NCBI GenBank assembly: GCA_900322095.1
Contig: ONYS01000007.1
Location: forward strand, 1-45,866
DNA length: 45,866 bases
From: an uncultured Prevotella sp.
GTDB lineage: Bacteria > Bacteroidota > Bacteroidia > Bacteroidales > Bacteroidaceae
Direction: 5' to 3'
Below are positions 33,507 through 41,380 of this stretch, piece after piece; within the stretch, counting starts at the first letter, position 1, and each line of letters starts with the position of its first letter. A model generated the notes under the pieces. It had not been told where the DNA came from, made no database searches, and saw nothing but the letters and a program-made list of their open reading frames with translations. The translations under genes were made by a program, and so were the position numbers.

Positions 33507-35567
33507 ATGATTAATCAACAGCTATTAAATCCTAAGAGTATCGTTGTGGTGGGTGGCTCCAATAACGTCCACAAACCCGGCGGTGCCATTGTTCGTAATC
33601 TGCTTCAAGGCAACTATCAAGGCACGCTGCGCATCATCAATCCCAAGGAAGACGAGGTGCAAGGTATCAAAGTATACCATCGCGCTGAGGAAATTCCAGA
33701 GACCGACCTGGCCATCCTCGTCGTGGCAGCAAAGTTCTGCCCCGGCTACGTGGATTATCTTGCGGCCAACAAAGGCGTCCGCGCCTTCATCATCATCTCG
33801 GCAGGCTTCAGCGAGGAGACCAAAGAGGGTGCGGCCATGGAACAGCACATCCTCGACACCTGCGAGAAGTATGATTGCGCGCTGATAGGCCCCAACTGCA
33901 TAGGACTGCTCAACAATGTGCATCACAGTGTATTCACCAAACCCATCCCCAAGCTCAATCCCCAGGGAGTCGACTTCATCAGTGGCTCTGGCGCAACGGC
34001 CGTGTTCATTCTTGAGTCGGCTGTCATCAAGGGTCTGCAGTTCAATTCGGTGTGGTCGATAGGCAACGGAAAGCAAATTGGCATCGAGGACGTACTGCAA
34101 TATATGGATGAGCACTTCGATCCGGAAAAGGATTCGAAGGTGAAACTGCTTTATATAGAGAACATCAGCGACCCCGACAAGCTGTTGCTGCATGCCAGCT
34201 CGCTGATTCGCAAGGGTTGCCGCATCGCCGCCATCAAGGCCGGCTCGAGCGAGAGCGGAAGCCGTGCAGCCTCATCTCATACGGGTGCCATCGCATCGAG
34301 CGACTCTGCCGTCGACGCCCTCTTCCGCAAGGCAGGCATCGTGCGCTGCTTCTCGCGCGACGAACTCACCACCGTGGGCTGTATCTTCACGCTGCCTCGC
34401 TTCAGTGGCAGGAATATCGCCATCGTGACGCATGCCGGTGGTCCTGGCGTGATGCTCACCGACGCTCTCTCGAAGGGTGGATTCAACGTACCAAAGCTGG
34501 AAGGTCCCGTAGCCGACGAACTCAAGGCCCAGCTCTTCCAGGGCTCTTCCGTCTCCAATCCTATCGACATTCTCGCCACTGGCACTCCCGAGCAGTTGGG
34601 CATTGCCATCGACTACTGCGAGAACAAGTTCGAGAACATCGATGCCATCATGGTCATCTTTGGCACACCGGGACTCGTCCAGCTCTACGAGGCCTACGAT
34701 GTGCTGCACAAGAAGATACTGGAATGCAAGAAACCTATCTTCCCCATCCTGCCGAGCGTTGTCACTGCCGGACCTGAGGTACAGGAGTTCCTCGGCCGCG
34801 GCCACGTGAACTTCTCCGACGAGGTGACTCTGGCTACAGCTCTCACCCACGTATTGAGAACACCGGCTCCTGCACCAGCCGATATAGAAATAGGTGATGT
34901 TGACGTGCCACGCATCTGGAAGATTATCGACAGCATCCATGAAGACGGATTCATTGCCCCGCAAATCGTACGTCAGTTGCTGGAATGCGCAAAGATTCCT
35001 ATGGTGCCCGAGAAGGTATCGTCAGACAAGGCTGAGCTCGTAGCCTTCGCTGAGGAGATTGGCTATCCCGTCGTGGCCAAGGTCGTAGGCCCCGTTCACA
35101 AGAGCGACGTGGGCGGTGTATCGCTCAACATACGTACAGCCCGCCATCTCGAGGAAGAGTTTGACAGAATGATGCAGATCAAAGACGCAAAGGGAGTGAT
35201 GGTACAGAAGATGCTGAAGGGCACCGAGCTCTTCATCGGCGCCAAATATGAGCCTCGCTTCGGCCATGTCGTGCTTTGCGGACTGGGCGGCATCTTCGTA
35301 GAGGTGCTCAAGGATGTATCGAGCGGACTTGCTCCTCTGTCTGAGGGAGAATGCCGTTCGATGATCCACTCGCTGCGTGGCTACAAGATCATCCAGGGCA
35401 CGCGCGGACAGAAGGGCGTGAACGAAGAGGCCTTCATCAAGATCATCCAGCGCCTCTCCATCCTTCTTCGCTTCGCCACCCAAATCAAGGAGATCGACAT
35501 CAATCCGCTTTTGGCCGACGGCGACGACGTAGTGGCGGTAGACGCCCGAATCCTCTTTAAGAAATAA
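33507..35567 (+). CDS. ADP-forming acetate/acyl-CoA synthetase, fused alpha and beta domains
   Basis: 686 aa. The enzyme makes ATP and free acid from acyl-CoA, ADP and phosphate. Domains: CoA-binding Rossmann (1-130, SIVVVGGSNN and IGPNCIGLLN), succinyl-CoA-ligase-like middle (150-450) with the phospho-histidine H258 in ASSHTGAIA, then an ATP-grasp domain (about 480-686; PVVAKVVGPVHKSDVGGVSLNI, CGLGGIFVEVLKDVS, IKEIDINPLLA). Alpha and beta parts are on one chain. In this setting the likely substrate is indoleacetyl- or phenylacetyl-CoA as well as acetyl-CoA (inference). It faces away from iorA. Confidence 0.93.
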   Translation: MINQQLLNPKSIVVVGGSNNVHKPGGAIVRNLLQGNYQGTLRIINPKEDEVQGIKVYHRAEEIPETDLAILVVAAKFCPGYVDYLAANKGVRAFIIISAGFSEETKEGAAMEQHILDTCEKYDCALIGPNCIGLLNNVHHSVFTKPIPKLNPQGVDFISGSGATAVFILESAVIKGLQFNSVWSIGNGKQIGIEDVLQYMDEHFDPEKDSKVKLLYIENISDPDKLLLHASSLIRKGCRIAAIKAGSSESGSRAASSHTGAIASSDSAVDALFRKAGIVRCFSRDELTTVGCIFTLPRFSGRNIAIVTHAGGPGVMLTDALSKGGFNVPKLEGPVADELKAQLFQGSSVSNPIDILATGTPEQLGIAIDYCENKFENIDAIMVIFGTPGLVQLYEAYDVLHKKILECKKPIFPILPSVVTAGPEVQEFLGRGHVNFSDEVTLATALTHVLRTPAPAPADIEIGDVDVPRIWKIIDSIHEDGFIAPQIVRQLLECAKIPMVPEKVSSDKAELVAFAEEIGYPVVAKVVGPVHKSDVGGVSLNIRTARHLEEEFDRMMQIKDAKGVMVQKMLKGTELFIGAKYEPRFGHVVLCGLGGIFVEVLKDVSSGLAPLSEGECRSMIHSLRGYKIIQGTRGQKGVNEEAFIKIIQRLSILLRFATQIKEIDINPLLADGDDVVAVDARILFKK

Positions 35568-35621
35568 TCCACCCTTTTCCTGACTCAAGAGTTTCGGAAG
35601 CAGATCGGAGCTAAAGAAGTC

Positions 35622-35691
35622 AAAGGAGTTAAAGACAATAGTTTGCGTATCCGGTTTCGAAATCGGCGAGACAAATGTCTTTAACTCCTTT
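35622..35691. repeat. 16-bp perfect inverted repeat, possible terminator
   Basis: AAAGGAGTTAAAGACA (35622-35637) and its exact reverse complement (35676-35691), with a 38-bp spacer, located 55 bp after the acyl-CoA synthetase stop. It may end that transcript or be a dispersed repeat. Confidence 0.55.
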
Positions 35692-35809
35692 ACTATTCTC
35701 CAAGAATCTGATGAAAAACAGGAACCATCTGCGCTCATAATATACAAAGTAACTGTTCAGCGAATGAACGTTTCCGACCGGTACGGATAAAAAAAAGATG
35801 TTTTTTCCA

Positions 35810-35996
35810 CACGCAGATTTCGCAAATCACGCAGATTTTCCGCTTCTATTCAACTTATGATCACGCGGACCTTGCTTTGCAAGGATAGATTTTGCAGATT
35901 TCCATGCCCCCCGCCGCACAAAAAATTATGAATTATGAATTATGAATCATGAATTATCTGTGTGGCTTAATCTGCGAAATCAGCAAAATCTGCGTG
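35810..35996. repeat. CGCAGATTT inverted repeats enclosing an AATTATG tandem array
   Basis: Left arm 35810-35837 and right arm 35969-35996 are reverse complements at about 23 of 28 positions, with core CACGCAGATTT. In between are a hairpin CCTTGC-TTT-GCAAGG (35870-35884) and a 7-bp tandem array AATTATG (35924-35957, nearly five units). Words like CGCAGATTTNGC are often scattered in intergenic DNA of this phylum (recalled, not checked). No gene visible. Confidence 0.55.
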
Positions 35997-36020
35997 AGAA
36001 CAACTAATAGAATGCATTTA

Positions 36021-36213
36021 GGCTGGTTCTAAAAATTAGGTTTGAGGAATTTGCGGATACAGTATCTATGACGTTTCGGTCGTCTCCTGCATCTATCGGT
36101 CTCAAAACGTCAAGTCTCATCGATCGTATGGCCCGCCACACTCCCTCTTCAACTTACGTTTTGAGCCACGATAGCTTGCAGGATACGACTCGACCTAATT
36201 TTTAGAACCGACC
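36021..36213. repeat. MITE-like palindromic element (candidate)
   Basis: Outer 26-bp inverted ends at 36021-36046 and 36188-36213 share a perfect 16-bp core GGTTCTAAAAATTAGG. Inner arms at 36081-36110 and 36156-36186 are reverse complements apart from a few mismatches and two single-base gaps, so most of the 193 bp can fold into one long hairpin. It is flanked on both sides by TTA (36018-36020 and 36214-36216), a possible target duplication. No open frame is inside. The rest of 35568-36463 is AT-rich. Confidence 0.55.
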
Positions 36214-36391
36214 TTACAACATCACCACACAGAAAAAACGATTTTTGAACGGAGCCTTTTTATTCGCAGAAAAGTCACTATACAAAGAATCTTTATAAAT
36301 TTTTGTTAAATTATCGACTTTTATAAAAAAATACGCAATAAAAACTTTGAATTTTATTGTTTTTTTTCAATATTTGGAGCGGTTTACATTC

Positions 36392-36421
36392 TGATAAATG
36401 AACCCACAGAAGCATTTATCA
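36392..36421. repeat. 9-bp inverted repeat upstream of the small ORF
   Basis: TGATAAATG (36392-36400) and CATTTATCA (36413-36421) with a 12-nt spacer, 43 bp before the ATG at 36464. It could be an operator or a leader hairpin. Confidence 0.4.
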
Positions 36422-36463
36422 AAGTGCGATCCAGTACATTGTTTAATTTAAATTATTACAGCT

Positions 36464-36775
36464 ATGGAGACCTACCTTTTTTATATGCTACTAAGCAAAT
36501 TGTTATCAACAAAGGGTGCAGCTTCTGCCCATGCGCAAAAAGCTGTCACAACAGAAAATGTTACCCATGCAACGCTCCCTCTAAAGAGCGTTTCAGAAAC
36601 CACAGACGGTATGTTCAATTTCAAGAACTTTGAAGTTGGGATATGTCGGACTGTGGGGAATGGTAATATTTTCACTTCCTCTGCTTCTGCTCTGAACTTG
36701 ACACAACCAGGATTATACATCATCAATGTGGAAACCACAAAGGATGTATATTCCAATAAAGTTGTTTTAGAGTAA
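36464..36775 (+). CDS. Small protein, possible remnant of a secreted protein
   Basis: 103 aa from ATG 36464. I do not recognise a family. The end (ALNLTQPGLYIINVETTKDVYSNKVVLE) has the look of the last strands of a type IX secretion tail, whereas the start (METYLFYMLLSKLL) is only a weak hydrophobic segment and no clear signal peptide. It may be a fused remnant. It is followed by an 11-bp hairpin and a FISUMP-like gene. The base composition is more AT-rich than the core genes, in line with acquired DNA. Confidence 0.4.
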   Translation: METYLFYMLLSKLLSTKGAASAHAQKAVTTENVTHATLPLKSVSETTDGMFNFKNFEVGICRTVGNGNIFTSSASALNLTQPGLYIINVETTKDVYSNKVVLE

Positions 36776-36784
36776 TTATCCAAC

Positions 36785-36810
36785 ATGGGAACAAGCTACC
36801 TTGTTCCCAT
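36785..36810. repeat. Hairpin between small ORF and FISUMP-like gene
   Basis: ATGGGAACAAG, loop CTAC, CTTGTTCCCAT: an 11-bp perfect stem. It lacks a clear T-run, so attenuator or processing site is as likely as terminator. Confidence 0.5.
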
Positions 36811-36827
36811 ATAAAACCTTTACTATT

Positions 36828-37795
36828 ATGAAAAGATACCTTCTTATAATTATAATGTGCATACCTGTCTTTGCAGTGTTCGCTCAGAACCCACCGGCAC
36901 CAAGTGACCCTGATGGGCAGGTCAACGGCTATGACTATGTCGACCTTGGGCTGCCAAGCGGAACATTATGGGCGATGCAAAACATAGGATCAGAAAATCC
37001 TACGGAATATGGGGATTATTTCGCCTGGGGTGAACTGGAACCCAAGGATGAGTATACGTGGGAAAGCTACGAGTATGTTGGAGAGTACTACGACCTACCA
37101 GGGGTTGGAAGTTTTTTTTCAACGGAATACCTTGGCGATGATATTGCTGGCACCGAATTCGACGCGGCTACTTTCAATTGGGGGAAACCATGGAGGTTGC
37201 CAAGGGCTGAAGAAATCGTCGAGCTAAGGCGTTTATGTTGGTGGAAATGGACAACAGAGAATGGAATTAAGGGTATGCGCATTTATGGTCCTAACACCCA
37301 TTCCATTTTTTTCCGGCGAATGGCTTCGCATGGACTTCAGCTTACTTCCCTGGACAGCTTTATCACGACCAAGGATTCAATGGAGCTTATTGGGGAAGCC
37401 AGCAGACAAAATCAGAAATCAATCCTGAGGTAAATAACAATAAGGCTGATGCACTTGGCTTTGACTCTGGTGGTATTAATCATTATGATAATGCAGATAA
37501 GGCTACCGGGTTTGGAGTAAGGCCTGTTGCGACAAGAAGAGAAGTGACTAAAATTGTATGTATTGATACAGAAAAGAAACATCCATCTGTACTTTATTCC
37601 AATGGGAGGATCGTGGTTGATAACCTGAATGCAGGAAGTTTGTTGACCGTTCGTACTTTGTCTGGGACTGTAGTTTGTATGAAATCAGCCCAGGGCAATA
37701 CGTGTTCTATAGATGGAATCCAGAAAGGAGTCTATATTATCTCCATAAGGGATAATGGTGATATTGTAAGTAATGTAAAGATAATCGCTAAATAA
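36828..37795 (+). pseudogene. FISUMP-like secreted protein with type IX tail, out of frame at a poly-T run
   Basis: From the ATG at 36828: signal peptide (MKRYLLIIIMCIPVFAVFAQ), then YDYVDLGLPSGTLWAMQNIG, YGDYFAWGE and WRLPRAEEIVELRRLC, all typical of the FISUMP fold. At 37306-37312 there are seven T; one more T would give IFFPANGFAWTSAYFPGQ and the frame then runs to 37795. The second part has YWGSQQT, GFGVRPVATR and a tail (SNGRIVVDNLNAGSLLTVRTLSG...GVYIISIRDNGDIVSNVKII) that is a type A sorting domain. As it stands, the chain stops early at 37433. One base lost in a homopolymer can be mutation, phase variation or a sequencing error. Confidence 0.75.
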
Positions 37796-37914
37796 CATGA
37801 GTTATGATAAAGTTAATCTGTATATTCATATTGGCTTTTCGACCTTGTACATAAGAGATTTTTCACACCAGTCCTTCGCCATTTTTGTCTTGAGGACTAA
37901 AATATAAAACAGTT

Positions 37915-39210
37915 ATGAAAAGAAGAATACTAATCAGCATGATGACAATGGTGGCGCTCCTCCTATCGATGAGCGCACGCGCCTCTGGCCTTGTACCAGA
38001 GGATTGTACCATTGGCGAGCATCCCGTGTACTATCCTATCGGGTATATCGGATTCTCCTTCGACGGGGCAATCAGCGTGGCTGAGGGCACGCTCGCTTCT
38101 ATTTACTGCGACGAGGAGGTGATGGCTACGGCTCTTATAACGGCCAACAACGAGGTTGGCAGTAAGCGAACTCAGGGTAAGGCGGAGATATCCTTTGAGA
38201 CGCCACTCATCCTCCCCAAAGGCAAGACCTACAAATTGGTCATTCCTGCCAACACCATCTACAAGTCAGATGCCCCAACAATCTCCAACGACCAACTAAC
38301 CGTAGAGTTCAGCGTTCCTGCCACATTGGGCGACGCTGACCCCTCTATCGAGGACGACACGACACTGGAAAAGGAGCAATTCATCGGCTTCTATTTCAAG
38401 ACGGAGATAGCGCCGATTGACAGTAGCGAAGCCATTCTGCTACGCAATGGAATCCCCGTCAGGATATGCCCTCTTACTGTTAGCTGGGACTGGGACTTGG
38501 GTTATGCCGGCGTAGACTTTGGCGAACAAATCAGTTTTGAAGATGGAGTTGGCTACACGCTTCGCCTACCACAAGGCGCTGTAAGTGCATTGCATCGCCC
38601 CGACATTACAAACAACGAAGCAGAGGTATCGTTTGTCGGCAGCAGCAAGAAGGCCGAGAAGTCACTGGACTACGTATGGTGCAGCCTCTACGACCATCAT
38701 CCCACGGATGTCATTGACAGCGTGCTCTTCTATTATGACCAGCCCATCATACTCTCAGGAAAGCCAGCAATACAACTCGTCATGGACGACAGCATAGTCG
38801 TCAAGGAAGTTGCCCCTACCCTGACATCGCAGAACGGCATGTGGATTTTAGCAGCCGACTTCGAATCTACTCCCCTCAGCCCTGCAAGAAGCTACTCCGT
38901 TGTCATCCAGGAAGGTACGGTTGTCACACCAGACGGTGATGTAGTAGTAAATTCCTCCAACGCCACCAAAGTTGACACCAGCACAGGGTTGCAGAGAGCC
39001 GACACCACCCCCATCCACATGACAACAAGAGGAAGAAGCATCGAACTGTCAGGTCTCAGCCTTGGGACAGCCGTCGGTCTGTTTAAGGCTGATGGAAGCA
39101 TCGTCGCATCCAGAAAGGCAAAAACTGGCCCTCTTCTCATCCACGCTCCCGAACCCGGCGTATATATAATAAAGGTAGGAAGCACCGCCCAAAAGATTCT
39201 CGTCAGGTAG
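37915..39210 (+). CDS. Secreted protein with Ig-like domains and type IX secretion tail
   Basis: 431 aa. Signal peptide (MKRRILISMMTMVALLLSMSARAS), then three similar beta domains (about 25-140, 145-245 and 250-350) with the SbsA/Ig-like pattern YYPIGYIGFSFDGAISVAEG / FIGFYFKTEIAP / SVLFYYDQPIILSGKPA. The C-terminal 75 residues are a sorting tail: RGRSIELSGLSLGTAVGLFKADGSIVASRK...GVYIIKVGSTAQKILVR. It is exported by the type IX system and held at the surface. No enzyme motif is visible. A terminator follows at 39293-39324. Confidence 0.8.
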   Translation: MKRRILISMMTMVALLLSMSARASGLVPEDCTIGEHPVYYPIGYIGFSFDGAISVAEGTLASIYCDEEVMATALITANNEVGSKRTQGKAEISFETPLILPKGKTYKLVIPANTIYKSDAPTISNDQLTVEFSVPATLGDADPSIEDDTTLEKEQFIGFYFKTEIAPIDSSEAILLRNGIPVRICPLTVSWDWDLGYAGVDFGEQISFEDGVGYTLRLPQGAVSALHRPDITNNEAEVSFVGSSKKAEKSLDYVWCSLYDHHPTDVIDSVLFYYDQPIILSGKPAIQLVMDDSIVVKEVAPTLTSQNGMWILAADFESTPLSPARSYSVVIQEGTVVTPDGDVVVNSSNATKVDTSTGLQRADTTPIHMTTRGRSIELSGLSLGTAVGLFKADGSIVASRKAKTGPLLIHAPEPGVYIIKVGSTAQKILVR

Positions 39211-39292
39211 CAGAAATCCTACAGCCAATTCTCGCAATCCCTTTCATCCCAATATAAGGATGATTGCCCCTTGAGTTTATTCACCAGTGCTA

Positions 39293-39324
39293 ACAAAGGC
39301 TCCGCCGTTGGGCGGAGCCTTTGT
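39293..39324 (+). terminator. Strong GC-rich terminator hairpin
   Basis: ACAAAGGCTCCGCC, loop GTTG, GGCGGAGCCTTTGT: a 14-bp perfect stem, then GGGTTTT. It ends the surface-protein gene. The following stretch 39325-39545 holds no gene that I can support. Confidence 0.75.
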
Positions 39325-39545
39325 GGGTTTTACCTTTCAGAAAGGTGGGTTAAGAGTAAAGAAAAGATAGCTGAGCAGTAGGAGATAATTACGGCATCAA
39401 CTTCCTTGCCCCAAGCTTAAAGGTTAAACCGCATTCCGTGGCATTAGAAATTTCTGTTCCACTTACTTGTCGTTACAATCTGATTCTAATTTTAAGCTTT
39501 TCCCCATATTAGTTGATCATAATAGACAAATAATAATAAAATTAC

Positions 39546-39575
39546 TTGCTATTCAAAACCAAAAGATTACCTTTG
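39546..39575 (+). promoter_or_regulatory. Bacteroidetes-type promoter of the LeuA-family gene
   Basis: TTG (39546-39548), 19-bp spacer, TACCTTTG (39568-39575) match the consensus. The leader to ATG 39675 is about 95 nt and contains one short frame (39599-39646, 15 codons, a single Leu codon) that I cannot judge. Confidence 0.7.
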
Positions 39576-39674
39576 CATGAAAAATCAAAGCAGTGCTTAT
39601 GAAGCATCAGATGAGGAATTCCCTATTCAAAGCCGAAAGAAAGTGAAACTGTTAGAGAAAATCAAGAAGAGCTT

Positions 39675-41194
39675 ATGCTGAACGATAGTCAGAAACACCC
39701 CTACATAGAAATCATGGACTGCACCCTGCGGGACGGCGAACAAACCAGCGGCGTCAGTTTTCTACCCCACGAGAAACTGATGATCGCCCGTCAGTTGCTC
39801 AAGAAAGTCAATGTCGATCGACTTGAGGTAGCGTCGGCACGTGTGTCGGAAGGTGAAAAGGAAGCAGTGAGCAAGATTTGCCGCATAGCCGAAGCCGAAG
39901 GGATGTTAGGGCGCATCGAAGTTCTCGGATTCGTCGATGGAAAGCAATCGGTCGACTGGATCAGGGACTGTGGCGGAAGAGTGATCAATCTTTTAGCCAA
40001 AGGATCCTACAGACACTGCATGCAGCAACTTCACAAGCAGCCTCAGGAACATCTCGACGAGGTAATGCATGTTATCGACTATGCCTACAACCGCCAAATG
40101 ACCGTCAATCTATACCTCGAAGACTGGAGCGGCGGCATGAGGGATTCGCCCGACTATGTGTTTTGGATGATGGATGCTCTGAAGGATATGCCCGTGAGAC
40201 GCTTTTTATTGCCCGACACATTAGGAATCATCAATCCGCTCCAAGTGGTGGAATATATACGCAAGATGCTCCGACGCTATCCCGGCAAGCATTTCGACTT
40301 CCACGCCCACAACGACTACGACCTTGCCGTGTCCAACACCTTGGCTGCCGTGCTGAGCGGATGCCGTGGTGTTCACGTCACTGTCAACGGCCTCGGAGAG
40401 CGTTGTGGCAACGCTCCCCTTGCCAGTGTGCAGGCCATTCTGAAAGATCAATTCCACGCCCGCACCTCTATCGACGAAAGCCAGCTCAATGCCGTCAGCC
40501 GATTGGTAGAGGGCTATAGTGGCATAGCCGTGGCACCCAACATGCCCATTGTTGGCGAGAACGTCTTCACCCAGGTGGCAGGCGTGCATGCCGACGGCGA
40601 CAACAAGAACAATCTCTACTGCAACGAACTCATCCCGGAACGCTTCGGACGCAAGCGCGAATACGCTCTCGGAAAAAATTCCGGCAAGGCCAACATCATC
40701 CAAAATTTGAAGGAACTCGGGCTGGAACTTACTCCAGAACAGACACGCAAGGTAACAAAACGCATTTGACCCAGGAAGACCTCCCCTTCATCGTGGCCGA
40801 TGTGCTGAAACACGATATTCCAGACGACAAAGTGAAATTGCTAAGCTATATGGTCTCCACTTCTTATGGCCTAAAACCCATTGCCAGTATCAAGGTGGAG
40901 ATCGACGGGGAGATCTATGAGGCCGATTCGACAGGTGATGGACAATACGATGCCTTCGTGAAGGCTTTGCGCAAGATCTACAAAGAGAAACTCAATGCGA
41001 CTTTCCCCCGACTGGCTAACTACGTCGTGTCGATCCCGCCCGGCGGTCACACCGATGCTCTTGTTCAAACCGTCATCACATGGAATGTTGCCGATGGCAA
41101 GCTCATGCGCACCCATGGCCTTGATGTAGACCAGACAGAAGCGGCCATCAAGGCAACCTTCAAAATGCTCAACATCATTCATCAGCAATCATAG
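39675..41194 (+). pseudogene. 2-isopropylmalate synthase-family (LeuA/CimA) gene split by frame-breaking deletion
   Basis: The first half (364 codons, to the TGA at 40767-40769) is a complete HMGL-like catalytic barrel: EIMDCTLRDGEQTSG, VDRLEVASARVSEGE, DFHAHNDYDLAVSNT, VNGLGERCGNAPLASVQA and HADGDNKNNLYCNELIPERFGRKREYALGKNSGKANI. The second half (TTG 40766 to 41194) is the LeuA regulatory (allosteric) domain: YGLKPIASIKVEIDGE, GDGQYDAFVKALRKIY and IPPGGHTDALVQTVITW. Between RKVTKRI and TQEDLPFI a normal member has about ten more residues (ELGDRKE-like); here the join is direct and out of frame. The halves could still be made separately from the TTG, but no other leu gene is nearby. LeuA or citramalate synthase cannot be told apart. 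Confidence 0.72.
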
Positions 41195-41224
41195 CCTCCA
41201 ACAACCACAGTAGACAGTAGGGAC

Positions 41225-41259
41225 AAAAAAAGAGGTTGGCGCAGGATGCTGCCAACCTC
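41225..41259 (-). terminator. Terminator of the glycogen operon
   Basis: Minus strand: GAGGTTGGC, 10-nt loop, GCCAACCTC, then a run of seven T (41231-41225). Next to it a second hairpin AAATTTCGC / GCGAAATTT (41265-41288) lies closer to the operon. Confidence 0.8.
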
Positions 41260-41380
41260 GAGGGAAATTTCGCCAACAAGCGAAATTTGAAAAACTTTAT
41301 CGCAAATATAGCATAATCATCTGAAAGTTCCAAATATTTTAATAGAAATCTTCGATAATTAACACTACACCCGCGTCAGA

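Noticed and set aside
39577-39681. 34-codon ORF overlapping the start of the LeuA-family gene
   Set aside because: Its ATG lies only 2 bp after the -7 box, so it is probably upstream of the transcript start.
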